A stretch of 64,000 nt of DNA from Chthoniobacter flavus Ellin428 (GTDB lineage: Bacteria > Verrucomicrobiota > Verrucomicrobiia > Chthoniobacterales > Chthoniobacteraceae): positions 186,001-250,000 of the forward strand of contig NZ_ABVL01000004.1 in the NCBI RefSeq assembly GCF_000173075.1, written 5' to 3'. Position numbers and translations under genes: made by a program. Below, piece by piece: positions 18,698-27,586 of this stretch; the first letter of the stretch is position 1, and each line of letters starts with the position of its first letter. Under the pieces are notes generated by a model, which searched no databases, was not told the DNA's origin, and was given only the letters and a program-made list of their open reading frames with translations.

Positions 18698-19809
18698 ATG
18701 ACTGACCTCGCCGCTTTTTTCCGCACCCGTCGCATGCTCGCCATCGTTCTCGTTGTGCTCTTGCTCGCGGGGATTGTCGCGGGTGTGGGGGCCTGGTCGG
18801 GGTGGTTCTCGCACCGGAATCCGCTGCTGGATTCGCCGCAGCTCGCGCTGGAGGGGTTGCAGGCGAAGTCGCTTTACTACAATGGACGCGCCAAGCCGTG
18901 GCTGCTGTCGTTGCGACCGGATTTGCTCGCGCCGGAGGATCGCAATCCGGAGTCGGATCGCTCGCGCGGGCTGATGCAGGCGGTGGAGAATCCGCAGCTA
19001 TTTCGCCAACTCGACCGCAAATATCGCTTCGATGCGCTGCTGCTAACCGGTGATCCGAGCGAATACAAGCCGCTGCTCGACCATCTCAACGAGACGAAGG
19101 ACTGGACGCTGAGGTACGTGGATCACACGAGCATGATTTTCCGGCGCGACAGTGGGCGCCCGTGGGAACTCGCCGATTTTGCACCGGTGCGCGCGCGTTT
19201 TGCCAGGAGCCGGGCCCGCGACCGGGCGGAGGTGCTGGCCGAGACAGCGGTGAAGCTCTTCGCGGCGAAACAGGCGGATGCGGGCAAGGCATTGCTCGAC
19301 GAGGCGTCGCACATAGCGCCGAATGAACCGCACGGGGCGAATGCGCTGGCGACGTATTATCTGGGCCGCGGGGAATGGCGTCAGGCTATGGAGCAGGTGG
19401 AGCGGGCGCTTTCGGTGGATAAGCAATTCCTGCCGGCGCTGGCGACGAAGACGCAAATCCTTTACGGGACGCGGCGCTACAGCGAGGCGTACGCGCTGTC
19501 GTCGGAGTTGATTGAAAAGCTGCCGAATGATCCGAACCTGCTGTTTTATCACGCGAAGATCGCCCATGAGGCACACGCGTATCAGGCCGAGGTGGATTCG
19601 CTGGGGAAGCTGATCGCGCAGGCCGGGGCGGAGGGGCGACCGATAGGGGGTTATCAGCTTACCTCGGGCAGGCGTATACGGCGATGGGCGATGCGACGCG
19701 GGCGGTCGAGGCGTTCATGGTGGCGCTGGATGATCCGAGTTTGCCGGTGGATCAGCGGGATTTCGCGCGGGAGAATATCACGCGGATCAAGAAGCGGACG
19801 GGGATGTAG
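18698..19809 (+). CDS. Membrane-anchored TPR protein (one-base frameshift near its end)
   Basis: The ATG at 18698 begins a short cytoplasmic tail and one transmembrane helix (MLAIVLVVLLLAGIVAGVGA). The soluble part includes a region with LYYNGRAKPWLLSLRPDLL and, from about residue 170, TPR-like helices (AEVLAETAVKLFAAKQADAG, ANALATYYLGRGEWRQAMEQ, RRYSEAYALSSELIEKLPND). In the uncorrected frame, arginine-rich nonsense follows residue 321. Adding one base at 19659-19661 (CTT to CTTT) restores YLGQAYTAMGDATRAVEAF and a stop at 19809, giving 370 residues. That stop is 2 bp from the stop of the convergent HAD gene. No partner is suggested by context. The role is probably scaffolding. Confidence 0.78.
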
Positions 19810-19811
19810 AA

Positions 19812-20507
19812 TTACTGCTGCGCGACGAGTGTGGAGGCGTCGGACGCTTTGAGGAAGCCAGGCAGGTCTCGCAGGGAATTGAGCGGACGTTCCAGGCGGA
19901 AGACCTGGATATTGGCGGCTTCGGCGCCTTGCCAATCGGAGCGCGGTTCATCGCCGACGTGGAGGGCTTCTGCAGGGCCGGTGCCGGCCAAGGTGAGGGC
20001 CCGTTGAAAGATCCATGGGTCGGGTTTGTCCGCGCCGACTTCACTGGAAATGACGATCGGGTCGAAAAAGCCGGTCAGGCCGAGGTTATCCAGAATCGGG
20101 CGAAGGCGGCCGTCGAAGTTGGAGATGACCCCGAGGCGGTAGTGGGACCGGAGTTGGGTGAGCACCTCCAGGGTCTCCGGATACAGTTCCCAGATGTTTG
20201 GTTGGGTAAACTCTGTATAGAGCTGCTCAAAGTAAGCAAAACGCGGCAATTGCTCTTGAGACACGCCGCATTGGGCAAGCACCTGCTCGACGAGGGAAAA
20301 CCACCACCCTTTGTCATCGTCCTGCCGGGGAAAGCGGGTTGCGGGGCGGACCGGCATCTGTTTCCACCCTGTGCGAAAGGCGTGCGCCAGGGCATCCGCA
20401 TCCAGATGACATCCAAAACGGGCGGCGACGTCCCGGTAATGCCAGCCGACCCCCTTGGGCAAATGAAAGAGGGTGCCGGCGGCGTCGAAGAAGATGGTCT
20501 TGGTCAC
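19812..20507 (-). CDS. HAD-family hydrolase (HAD-IA, HDHD3/REG-2-like)
   Basis: The GTG at 20507 gives a 231-residue protein beginning VTKTIFFDAAGTLFHL, a normal start for the family; the longer frame upstream adds a low-complexity tail and is not used. Motif I is FFDAAGTL, with the nucleophile Asp but Ala in place of the usual second Asp, as in some HDHD3-type members. Motif II is SNFDGRL, motif III the Lys in GADKPDPWIF, and motif IV GDEPRSDWQGA. A helical cap lies between motifs I and II. The second Asp normally acts as acid/base, so phosphatase activity may be weak or changed. It is divergent to nusA and convergent with the TPR gene. Substrate unknown. Confidence 0.82.
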   Translation of the reverse strand: MTKTIFFDAAGTLFHLPKGVGWHYRDVAARFGCHLDADALAHAFRTGWKQMPVRPATRFPRQDDDKGWWFSLVEQVLAQCGVSQEQLPRFAYFEQLYTEFTQPNIWELYPETLEVLTQLRSHYRLGVISNFDGRLRPILDNLGLTGFFDPIVISSEVGADKPDPWIFQRALTLAGTGPAEALHVGDEPRSDWQGAEAANIQVFRLERPLNSLRDLPGFLKASDASTLVAQQ

Positions 20508-20583
20508 GGATGCGGGAATTGCGGGTCCGGTTGGGGGACAAATCGGCAGGGGATGGGCGCCTCGCTTAAAGAGGCATTCCACC

Positions 20584-20612
20584 TTGACGCTTCTATAGAG
20601 GAGGGGTATCTT
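20584..20612 (+). promoter_or_regulatory. Promoter of the nusA operon
   Basis: TTGACG (20584-20589), a 17-bp spacer and TATCTT (20607-20612) make the best -35/-10 match in the region between the HAD gene and nusA. It lies upstream of a leader hairpin and about 75 bp before the nusA start. Confidence 0.55.
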
Positions 20613-20636
20613 GACCCTCCAACTCCGGCGCTTGCC

Positions 20637-20663
20637 AAGTGGGTTTAACGCCCACTTTTTTTT
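20637..20663 (+). terminator. Intrinsic terminator/attenuator in the nusA leader
   Basis: AAGTGGG (20637-20643) pairs with CCCACTT (20651-20657) across a 7-nt loop and runs directly into a T-tract to 20663, the form of a rho-independent terminator. It lies between the promoter at 20584-20612 and the nusA ATG at 20689. No plus-strand gene precedes it, so attenuation of the nusA operon is the natural reading. Confidence 0.65.
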
Positions 20664-20688
20664 GTCTCCGGATGCGGAAAATTGAACT

Positions 20689-21954
20689 ATGATGAACAGT
20701 GAAATCCTAGCAGGCCTCGACTTCTTTGAGCGCGACAAGGGCATTAAGCGGGAAGTGCTCCTGGAAGCGATCAATAATGCTGTACTGGCGGCGGCCCGCA
20801 AAGCGGTCGGCCCGGCCAAGGATTTGCGTGTCGATATCGACCCCAAATCGGGGGAAATGAAGGTTTACGCCAAGCTGATCGTCGTCGAGAAGGTCGAGAA
20901 CAAGCACGACGAGATCAAACTTGACCTGGCGAAGAAGTTCAAGAACGACGTGCAACTCGGCGAAGAGCTCGAGGTGCCCGTTACTCCGCGGGATTTCGGG
21001 CGTATTGCCGCCCAGACCGCCAAGCAGGCCATGATGCAGCGTATCCGGCAGGCGGAAAAGGAGATGATTTACGACGAGTTCAAGGATCGCGCCGGCGAGA
21101 TCGTCAGCGGCACGGTGCGCCGTTTTGAGCGCCTTGATGTCGTCGTCGACCTCGGCAAGTTCGAGGCCGTGATGCCCAACAAAGAGCGTGTGCAGACCGA
21201 GGATTACAATGTCGGCGACCGCATTCGCGCCTATGTCGTGGCCGTACAGAATGGTGCCCGCGGCCCGGAAATCATCATCAGCCGCAGCCACCCGAATTTC
21301 GTCCGCCGCCTCTTCGAGACCGAAGTCAGCGAGATCGCCGACCGCACCGTCGAGATCAAGGGCATCGCCCGTGAAGCCGGCCATCGCACCAAGATTGCCG
21401 TGTGGAGCGCGAATGACAAAGTTGACCCCGTCGGCGCCTGCGTCGGCATGCGCGGCGCGCGCGTGAAGAATATCGTCCGCGAGCTGAACAACGAGAAGGT
21501 CGATATCATCCGCTGGAGCTCGGATACGAAGGAGTTCGTCCTCGAGGCGCTCAAGCCCGCGAAGGTGAAGAGCGTGACGCTCGACGAATCGAAGAAGAAC
21601 ATTTTGATCAAAGTCGATGAAGACCAGCTCTCGCTGGCGATCGGCAAGCGCGGTCAGAACGCGCGGCTGACCTCCCGGCTCACCGGCTGGGATATCAACA
21701 TCGAGCAGGACAAGTCGGTGATCGAAGACTTCAACGAGCGCGTCGGCAAAGCGGCGAAGACGCTGGCCGATGCCTTGGGCATCGATCAAGCAGTCGCGGT
21801 CTCACTCGTCAAGGGTGGCCTGAGCACGCTGGAGACGCTCACTGAAGTTGAGCCCCAGGATATTGCCGACACCGTCGGCATTCCACTCGAGAAAGCGACC
21901 GAGATTCAAACTGCGGCGAAGCGCGCAAGCGGCTCGCTGGCCTCCACGCAGTAG
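20689..21954 (+). CDS. nusA: Transcription termination/antitermination factor NusA
   Basis: NusA binds RNA polymerase and nascent RNA and modulates pausing, termination and antitermination in the cytoplasm. The 421 residues show the N-terminal polymerase-binding domain (residues 1-125), an S1 domain (GEIVSGTVRRFERLDVVVDLG, about 130-200), and two KH domains with GxxG-type loops (GACVGMRGARVKNIV, LAIGKRGQNARLTSRL, 230-345). A C-terminal helical segment resembles a single acidic-repeat/HhH region (GGLSTLETLTEVEP). It starts the conserved operon nusA-infB-rbfA-nrnA-truB-ribF. rimP, often upstream of nusA, is absent. A leader terminator suggests feedback control, since NusA itself affects readthrough. 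Two ATGs are adjacent (20689 and 20692) and no strong Shine-Dalgarno sequence is seen. Confidence 0.97.
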   Translation: MMNSEILAGLDFFERDKGIKREVLLEAINNAVLAAARKAVGPAKDLRVDIDPKSGEMKVYAKLIVVEKVENKHDEIKLDLAKKFKNDVQLGEELEVPVTPRDFGRIAAQTAKQAMMQRIRQAEKEMIYDEFKDRAGEIVSGTVRRFERLDVVVDLGKFEAVMPNKERVQTEDYNVGDRIRAYVVAVQNGARGPEIIISRSHPNFVRRLFETEVSEIADRTVEIKGIAREAGHRTKIAVWSANDKVDPVGACVGMRGARVKNIVRELNNEKVDIIRWSSDTKEFVLEALKPAKVKSVTLDESKKNILIKVDEDQLSLAIGKRGQNARLTSRLTGWDINIEQDKSVIEDFNERVGKAAKTLADALGIDQAVAVSLVKGGLSTLETLTEVEPQDIADTVGIPLEKATEIQTAAKRASGSLASTQ

Positions 21955-21985
21955 GCCATGAAAACCAATTTCCAAAGAACTTTTG

Positions 21986-24163
21986 ATGCCATCCACCAAG
22001 ACCACAAACAAAGCGGGCGCGAAGAAAGCCGACGACGAAAAGCCGTCGAAGGCTGGTGCTGCCCCGAAGACCCCGGCCAAAGCCGGCGCTGCTGCTGCTG
22101 ATAAAGGCAAAAAGGAAGAAGCACCTGCACCAGCTCCCAAGGCGGCCAAGCCGGAAACCGTTTCGCTCATCGACGGGCCGAAGAAGGTAAAGCGTCCCCG
22201 TACGGCGTCGACCCTCGATAATCGAATTCCCATTTCGAGGATTCTCGCGCCGGAAGCGCCGAAAGCTCCGGTCGCCCCGCCGCCCGCGCCGGAACCGGCC
22301 GCGCCTGAGCCGGCTCCCGCTGCTGAAGCGGCTCCTGTGGCGCCCGCTCCAGAAGCGCCCGCCGCCCCGGCTCCGCCCAGCGACGAAAAAGTCATCCATC
22401 TCAAGCCGCCCTTCACCGTGAAGGAGCTGGCGACGGCGATGAATGTGAAGCCGTTCCAGCTCATCAAGGATTTGATGGACATGAACATCTTTGCCGCGAT
22501 CAATCAGACGATTGAAGCGGACATCGCCGCGAAGGTGTGCGTGAAGCACGGTCTCGTTTTCGAGAAGGAAAAGCGGAAGGAAGGCGGCGGCGTTCATAAG
22601 CCTGAACCGCCCAAGGAACCGCCGAAAGTCGCTCCCAAGCCGAAGCCGGCCGAGCTCACCATGCGTGCACCCATCGTCACGTTCATGGGCCACGTCGACC
22701 ACGGCAAGACCACGCTCATGGATGCGATCCGCAAGACACGTGTCGCGGCGGGCGAAGCCGGCGGCATCACGCAGCACATCGGCGCCTACAGTGTGATGCA
22801 CAACAATCATCGCATTACTTTCCTCGATACCCCCGGCCACGCCGCCTTCACGGCCATGCGTGCTCGCGGCGCGAATGTCACCGACATCGTCGTGCTCGTC
22901 GTGGCGGCGGATGACGGCATCATGCCGCAGACCATCGAGGCGCTGAACCACGCCAAGGCGGCGAAGGTGAAAATCATCGTCGCGATTACCAAGATGGACG
23001 CGCCTGGCGCGAATCTCGACAAGGTCAAGGGCCAGCTCCAGGACAAGGGCCTCCAGCCCGAAGACTGGGGTGGTGACATCGGCATGTGTCCGGTCTCCGC
23101 GATCAAGGGCCAGGGCGTCAGTGATTTGCTCGACCGCATCCTGCTCGAGTCCGAAATGCTCGAGCTCAAGGCCAGCTCGCAGCAGACGCCGCGCGGCACC
23201 GTCATCGAAGCGCAGATCGAGCAAGGCCGCGGCCCGACCGCGACCATCATCGTTCGCATGGGCACGCTCAAGGTGGGCGATTCCTTCATCTGCGGCAACT
23301 TCGACGGCAAGGTGAAGTCGCTCATCGATGATTTGGGCAAGCCGATCAAGGAAGCCGGTCCTTCTACTCCGGTAAAGGTGCTCGGTTTCTCCGGTCTGCC
23401 GAATGCCGGCGATGACTTCGTCGTCATGGAGAGCGATCGTGCGGCCAAATCGCTGAGCGCCGAGCGCCAGTCCGAGGATCGCATGCACAAGCTGGCCACC
23501 CCGGCGCGCGCCACCTTGGAAAATCTTTTCGCCAGTCTCGCCGACGGCCAGAAGAAGAGGCTTTTCGTCATCATCAAGGGCGACGTGCAGGGCTCGCTGG
23601 AAGCGCTCGTCAACTCGCTGGAGCAGATCGAGAGCAAGAAGATCGACCTCGAGATCGTGCACAGCGCGGTCGGGCCGATCAGCGAATCCGACATCCTGCT
23701 CGCCACGGCTTCGAACGCCATCGTCATCGGCTTCAACGTCAAGGTGGAGAGCACCGCGGCGCAGGTTGCCAAGCGCGAGAACGTCCCGATCAAGCTCTTC
23801 TCGATCATCTACGAACTCATCGATCAGGTGAAGGAAGCGATGGCCGGCATGCTCGATCCGGAGACGCGCGAAACCGTCATCGGCCACGCCGAAGTCCGCA
23901 AGGTCTTCGAGTTGACCAAGGGTTTGGTCGCCGGCTGTGCCGTCACCGATGGACGCCTCGCCCGCACCGCCCGAGCCCGCGTGCTCCGGGGGCGCACGCC
24001 GATTTACGACGGCGGCTTTGCTACGCTGCGCCGTTTCCAGGACGACGTGAAGGAAGTCCGCAGCGGCCTCGAATGCGGTATCAAACTCGGCGATTTCAAC
24101 GACTACGAAGTCGGCGACGTCATCGAGTGCTACACTCTCGAAAAAATCGCTCAAAAGCTGTGA
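21986..24163 (+). CDS. infB: Translation initiation factor IF-2
   Basis: IF-2 is the GTPase that brings initiator tRNA to the 30S subunit and promotes subunit joining. The ATG at 21986 is preferred over TTG 21983. Residues 1-130 are a low-complexity Lys/Ala/Pro-rich extension, followed by an IF2_N domain ([21 protein letters not shown], about 140-190). The G domain has G1 [10 protein letters not shown]2 [11 protein letters not shown]3 DTPGHAAF and G4 ITKMDAP, followed by the EF-Tu-like domain II, domain III and C-terminal domain IV ([13 protein letters not shown]). The 725-residue length is ordinary. It lies 31 bp after nusA and 264 bp before rbfA, a gap filled by a repeat element. Confidence 0.97.
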   Translation: MPSTKTTNKAGAKKADDEKPSKAGAAPKTPAKAGAAAADKGKKEEAPAPAPKAAKPETVSLIDGPKKVKRPRTASTLDNRIPISRILAPEAPKAPVAPPPAPEPAAPEPAPAAEAAPVAPAPEAPAAPAPPSDEKVIHLKPPFTVKELATAMNVKPFQLIKDLMDMNIFAAINQTIEADIAAKVCVKHGLVFEKEKRKEGGGVHKPEPPKEPPKVAPKPKPAELTMRAPIVTFMGHVDHGKTTLMDAIRKTRVAAGEAGGITQHIGAYSVMHNNHRITFLDTPGHAAFTAMRARGANVTDIVVLVVAADDGIMPQTIEALNHAKAAKVKIIVAITKMDAPGANLDKVKGQLQDKGLQPEDWGGDIGMCPVSAIKGQGVSDLLDRILLESEMLELKASSQQTPRGTVIEAQIEQGRGPTATIIVRMGTLKVGDSFICGNFDGKVKSLIDDLGKPIKEAGPSTPVKVLGFSGLPNAGDDFVVMESDRAAKSLSAERQSEDRMHKLATPARATLENLFASLADGQKKRLFVIIKGDVQGSLEALVNSLEQIESKKIDLEIVHSAVGPISESDILLATASNAIVIGFNVKVESTAAQVAKRENVPIKLFSIIYELIDQVKEAMAGMLDPETRETVIGHAEVRKVFELTKGLVAGCAVTDGRLARTARARVLRGRTPIYDGGFATLRRFQDDVKEVRSGLECGIKLGDFNDYEVGDVIECYTLEKIAQKL

Positions 24164-24170
24164 CGGATTA

Positions 24171-24424
24171 AGTTGATAGTTGAGAGTTGATAGTTGAGAG
24201 CCGCGCCGGTTCGGTGCGGACGACCGGCTCCAGTGCCGGTGAGGGAAAGTTGAGAGTGAATAGTCGCGAGTCGCGCCGATGAGGCAAGGCGACCGGCTCA
24301 ACCAGCAATGGATCTCAATCTTCAACCATAAACTCTCAACTTCCCCGTGAAGCCGCGCCGATTTGGTGCGACACTCGGCTCCACTCGCGGCGGCTATCAA
24401 CTATCAACTATCCACCATCAACTT
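24171..24424. repeat. Composite repeat element between infB and rbfA
   Basis: The 264-bp gap contains an inverted pair of heptad-rich arms: repeats of AGTTGAT/AGTTGAG at 24171-24199 and their complement (CTATCAACTATCAACT) at 24394-24424. Between them are three imperfect direct copies of a 30-bp unit starting G(C/T)CGCGCCG and ending CGGCTC at about 24200-24231, 24270-24299 and 24352-24382. Each unit can form a short stem. The element is non-coding and lies inside an otherwise tight operon, so it may affect rbfA expression or be a small MITE/REP-like insertion. Its type is not known to me. Confidence 0.65.
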
Positions 24425-24427
24425 CCC

Positions 24428-24814
24428 ATGAAGCACCGTCTCGAACGCGTCAACGAACTGCTCAAGCGTGAGCTCGGCGAGCTCCTCAGCCGTGAGGTGT
24501 CCTTTGAGGCTGCCCTCGTCACCGTGCAGCAGGTGGACATCACGCCGGATCTCAAGCACGCGCACGTCTTCATCAGCGTGATCGGCAGCGACGAGCAGGC
24601 CAGGGCGGCCATGGCGAAGTTGCACGACAGCCGCAAGAATCTGCAGCACCTGCTCTCCAAGCGCGTGGTCCTCAAATACACGCCGCACCTGCACTTCAAG
24701 CTCGATGAATCCATTGAGCGGGGCACGCGGGTGATTAATATTCTCAGCCAGATCGAGATCCCACCGGACGAGCCCTTGCCGGACGAGCCTTCTCCAGACA
24801 CTGATGCAAAGTAA
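24428..24814 (+). CDS. rbfA: 30S ribosome-binding factor RbfA
   Basis: RbfA is a small KH-like protein that binds the 30S subunit near the 5' helix of 16S rRNA and is needed for late maturation and cold growth. The ATG at 24428 gives 128 residues starting MKHRLERVNELLKREL. The family block DITPDLKHAHVFISV and the C-terminal PHLHFKLDESIERGTRVINIL are present. The 20 or so residues after that are acidic and proline-rich (PPDEPLPDEPSPD). The gene overlaps the start of nrnA by 11 bp, which suggests translational coupling, but it is separated from infB by the repeat element. Confidence 0.95.
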   Translation: MKHRLERVNELLKRELGELLSREVSFEAALVTVQQVDITPDLKHAHVFISVIGSDEQARAAMAKLHDSRKNLQHLLSKRVVLKYTPHLHFKLDESIERGTRVINILSQIEIPPDEPLPDEPSPDTDAK

Positions 24815-25784
24815 CCACGCTCTCGCGGAGATCGCGGAGGTGCTGCGCACGCGGAACCGTTTCGTAGTGATGAGCCACGCACGGCCCGATGGCGACGCTC
24901 TCGGCTGCACGATCGCGACGGCGCTGTGCCTCAAGCAACTCGGCAAGGACGTCACCGCCTGGAACGAGGACGGTGTGCCGGAGAAATTCCGCTATCTGCC
25001 GGGGCATGAGATGGTCTTGCGCCCACCGGCGGAACCACAAAACTTCGAGGTCGCGATCGTGCTTGATAACGCCGTGAAGACCCGTGCGGGAAAAGCTGTC
25101 GAGGCCGTCGCGCAGGCGGATGTGTGGATCAACATCGACCACCACATCACCAACGAAGGCTACGGCGATTTCAGCTACATCGACGCCACTGCGCCGGCGA
25201 CCGGCCAGATTTTGTTCGAGCTTTTCCGCGAACAGGAGCTGCCGCTGACCTATGCGATGGCCGACAATCTTTTCGTCGCCATCAGCACCGACACCGGCTC
25301 GTTTCAGTATCCGAGCACCACGGCGCGCACCTACGAGATCGGCGCGGATTTGATTCGCGCCGGGGTGAATGTCGGTGAGCTCTCGCAAAAAATGTACGAG
25401 AGCTATCCGCGCCGCCGTCTCGAGTTGCTGCGCGAATTGCTGAACGTATTGCGCTTCAGCAGTAACGACCGCGTGGCCAGTTTCGCGCTCAGCGCGGAAA
25501 CCACGAAGAAGCTTGGTATTCAGGCTGACGACACCGAGGGGCTGATCGATTATATCCGCTCGATCAACGGCGTCGTGGCCGCGGCATTTTTTGACGAGAT
25601 CGGCGACGGCCGGGTGCGGGTGAGCCTGCGCTCGAAGTCGCCCAGGATTAATGTGAGCAAGGTCTGCCAGCTCTTCGGGGGCGGCGGACATATGCTCGCG
25701 GCGGGTGCGCGCGTGAAGGGCTCGCTCGCCGAAGTTCAGGAAAAAGTTTTGCATGCGATCGACCATGAATTTGACCAGCCTTGA
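24804..25784 (+). CDS. nrnA: DHH-family nanoRNase/pAp phosphatase NrnA
   Basis: This protein degrades very short RNAs and dephosphorylates 3'-phosphoadenosine 5'-phosphate, using two metal ions. The 326 residues contain the DHH domain motifs SHARPDGDALGC (residues 24-35), IVLDNA, the signature NIDHHITNEGYG and ISTDTGSFQYP, and the C-terminal DHHA1 domain with GGGGHMLAAGA. The family normally sits between rbfA and truB, as here. The start overlaps rbfA by 11 bp and the stop overlaps the first possible truB start codon. All metal-binding Asp and His positions I can identify are intact. Confidence 0.93.
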   Translation: MQSNHALAEIAEVLRTRNRFVVMSHARPDGDALGCTIATALCLKQLGKDVTAWNEDGVPEKFRYLPGHEMVLRPPAEPQNFEVAIVLDNAVKTRAGKAVEAVAQADVWINIDHHITNEGYGDFSYIDATAPATGQILFELFREQELPLTYAMADNLFVAISTDTGSFQYPSTTARTYEIGADLIRAGVNVGELSQKMYESYPRRRLELLRELLNVLRFSSNDRVASFALSAETTKKLGIQADDTEGLIDYIRSINGVVAAAFFDEIGDGRVRVSLRSKSPRINVSKVCQLFGGGGHMLAAGARVKGSLAEVQEKVLHAIDHEFDQP

Positions 25785-26484
25785 CGGCGTCCTCCTTGTA
25801 GACAAAGCGCCCGGCATGACGTCGCACGACGTCGTGGCAATCGTCCGCCGTCGACTCAACACCAAGAAAGTTGGCCACTGCGGCACGTTGGATCCGCTGG
25901 CCACTGGCCTGCTCATCATCGTGCTGGGCCGTGGAACGAAGATCCAGGACCTGCTCATGGCGGAGGACAAGGAATACGTTGGCACCATGACGCTCGGCGT
26001 GACCACCGACAGCCAGGATGCGGACGGACAGGTCGTCGAGACGAAGCCCGTGCCGGACTTCCCGCGCGAGCAGATCGATGCGGCTTTCGGCAAATTCCAG
26101 GGCGACTTTTACCAGACGCCGCCGATGGTCTCGGCGATCAAGAAGGAAGGCGTGCCGCTCTACAAGCTGGCGCGGCAGGGCAAGACTGTGGAGCGCGAGC
26201 CGCGGTTCGTGCACGTCTACGCGCATGAGATTCAGGCGGTCCGCCCACCGGAGATCGATTTCCGCGTCGTCTGCTCGAAAGGCTTTTATGTGCGCACCTA
26301 TGCCTTCGACATCGGCAACGAGCTCGGCTGCGGCGCGCATCTTAAATCGTTGCGGCGCACGAAGAGCGGCAAATTCACCCTGGAACACTCGGTGACGGTG
26401 CAGGACATCCAGACGCTGGATGCCGCGACCATCGAACAACGCATCCTGAGTCTGCCGACCGTGTCGCGCATGCGCGGTGCCTGA
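25765..26484 (+). CDS. truB: tRNA pseudouridine-55 synthase TruB
   Basis: TruB makes pseudouridine 55 in the T loop of tRNAs. The start at ATG 25765 (MNLTSLDGVLLVDKAPGMTS) is preferred over ATG 25753, which would add four residues; either overlaps nrnA. Motifs seen: GVLLVDKAPGMTSHDVV at the N terminus, the catalytic Asp in GTLDPLATGLL, YVGTMTLGVTTDSQDADG, and CSKGFYVRTYAFDIGNELGCGAHL. The 239-residue length fits the catalytic domain without a C-terminal PUA domain, as in many non-proteobacterial TruBs. The stop lies 8 bp inside the ribF start region. Confidence 0.95.
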   Translation: MNLTSLDGVLLVDKAPGMTSHDVVAIVRRRLNTKKVGHCGTLDPLATGLLIIVLGRGTKIQDLLMAEDKEYVGTMTLGVTTDSQDADGQVVETKPVPDFPREQIDAAFGKFQGDFYQTPPMVSAIKKEGVPLYKLARQGKTVEREPRFVHVYAHEIQAVRPPEIDFRVVCSKGFYVRTYAFDIGNELGCGAHLKSLRRTKSGKFTLEHSVTVQDIQTLDAATIEQRILSLPTVSRMRGA

Positions 26485-26953
26485 TTTGAAGATCATGCGC
26501 AGCGGTCACGATGCGATTCCCGGCGTCCTGCGCAAGATAGGCGAGCTACGGAATCTGCCCGGACCATTGCATCTGGCCATCGGAGTTTTCGACGGTGTGC
26601 ATCTTGGCCATCAAGCGGTGATCTGCCGCGCGCTCGACGGTGCGCGGCAGGGTGGGGGAACGGCGGTGGTCGTGACGTTCGATCCGCACCCCGTGCGGGT
26701 GTTGCGTCCCGAGCATGCGCCGCGGCTACTGACCTCCACGGCGCACAAGCTGCAGCTCATTCGCGATCTCGGCGTGACGCATCAGTTGATCATCCATTTC
26801 GATCACGCCTTCGCCGCGACGCCGCCGGAGGATTTCATTCGCGAGCTGGCCGCCGCCGCGCAACCGCTGCAGGAAATCTGCGTCGGCTTCGAATGGTGTT
26901 TCGGCAAAGGCCGCGCCGGCAACCTCGCGCTGATCGAGCGTCTGGGAAGGTGA
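26477..26953 (+). CDS. ribF: RibF N-terminal (FAD synthetase) half, split by a frameshift
   Basis: RibF is the bifunctional riboflavin kinase/FMN adenylyltransferase that makes FMN and FAD. This frame carries the adenylyltransferase domain: AIGVFDGVHLGHQAVI (nucleotide-binding HxGH-type motif), VVTFDPHPVRVL, and VGFEWCFGKGRAGN near the end. The GTG at 26477 overlaps truB; ATG 26495 is an alternative. At 26944-26946 the run GGG should probably be GGGG: adding one G gives ERLGKVNFGF and continues into the kinase domain. The joined protein is 326 aa, the usual RibF length. Because RibF is normally essential, a sequence error is more likely than a real break. Confidence 0.9.
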   Translation: MPDLKIMRSGHDAIPGVLRKIGELRNLPGPLHLAIGVFDGVHLGHQAVICRALDGARQGGGTAVVVTFDPHPVRVLRPEHAPRLLTSTAHKLQLIRDLGVTHQLIIHFDHAFAATPPEDFIRELAAAAQPLQEICVGFEWCFGKGRAGNLALIERLGR

Positions 26954-27456
26954 ACTTCGGCTTTTCCGAAGTCGGCGTGCCCGCGGTGAAGATCGGTGAC
27001 GAGATCGTCAGCAGCACGCTCATTCGTGCGGCCGTGGAGGATGGCGACCTGGCGCGCGCGGCGAAATTGCTCGGTCGCGAGTTCACCATTCTCGGCACTG
27101 TCGTGGAAGGCGACCGCCTGGGCCGAAAACTGGGCTTTCCCACCGCCAACCTGAGCGCACACAACGAGCAATATCCGCCGAACGGTGTGTATGCCGTCCA
27201 AGCGCGCCGGGGTGACCGCATGCTGCCTGGGGTGGCCAACATCGGCGTCCGCCCCACGGTGAAAAACGCCGGTGGCGAACGCCTGCTCGAAGTGCACCTC
27301 TTTGATTTTCAGGAAGAGATCTACGGCGAAGATCTGGAGATCACGTTCCGCAAATTCCTCCGCCCCGAGCAAAAGTTTTCGGGCCTCGACGCCCTGCGCG
27401 AACAGATCCAAAAAGACGCCGCCCAAGCGCGGCTGTTTCTCGGCCTAGCTGGCTGA
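26893..27456 (+). CDS. ribF: RibF C-terminal (riboflavin kinase) half, split by a frameshift
   Basis: The true coding part resumes at KVNFGFSEVGVP near 26948; the 18 or so residues before it (MVFRQRPRRQPRADRASG) are an out-of-frame read of the FAD-synthetase domain. Motifs include ISSTLIR-like VSSTLIRAAVEDGD, then the flavokinase domain with GRKLGFPTANL (Thr/Asn nucleotide and metal contact), GVYAV, GVANIGVRPTV and the catalytic Glu in LLEVHLFDF. It ends the nusA operon. The palindrome at 27501-27568 lies between it and the convergent aroE. Confidence 0.9.
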   Translation: MVFRQRPRRQPRADRASGKVNFGFSEVGVPAVKIGDEIVSSTLIRAAVEDGDLARAAKLLGREFTILGTVVEGDRLGRKLGFPTANLSAHNEQYPPNGVYAVQARRGDRMLPGVANIGVRPTVKNAGGERLLEVHLFDFQEEIYGEDLEITFRKFLRPEQKFSGLDALREQIQKDAAQARLFLGLAG

Positions 27457-27500
27457 GTAGGTATGGCGGCGTCTGTCAGACGACGCTTCGATTCAGAGCT

Positions 27501-27568
27501 GGAGGGCACCGCTCCGTCGGTGCCGGAGCGGGAGGTTGAAACACGGCACCGACAGAGCGGTGCTCTCC
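27501..27568. repeat. REP-like palindrome between ribF and aroE
   Basis: GGAGGGCACCGCTCCGTCGG plus TGCC (27501-27524) is repeated in inverted orientation at 27545-27568 with two mismatches, around a 20-nt loop. It sits between convergent genes and could act as a bidirectional terminator or be a dispersed palindromic repeat. There is no T-tract. Confidence 0.6.
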
Positions 27569-27586
27569 AAACACACCTCACGACCT

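Noticed and set aside
21839..24400. An 853-codon minus-strand frame opposite infB
   Set aside because: infB is unmistakable on the plus strand. The antisense product is Arg/Asp/Leu-rich with no family features.
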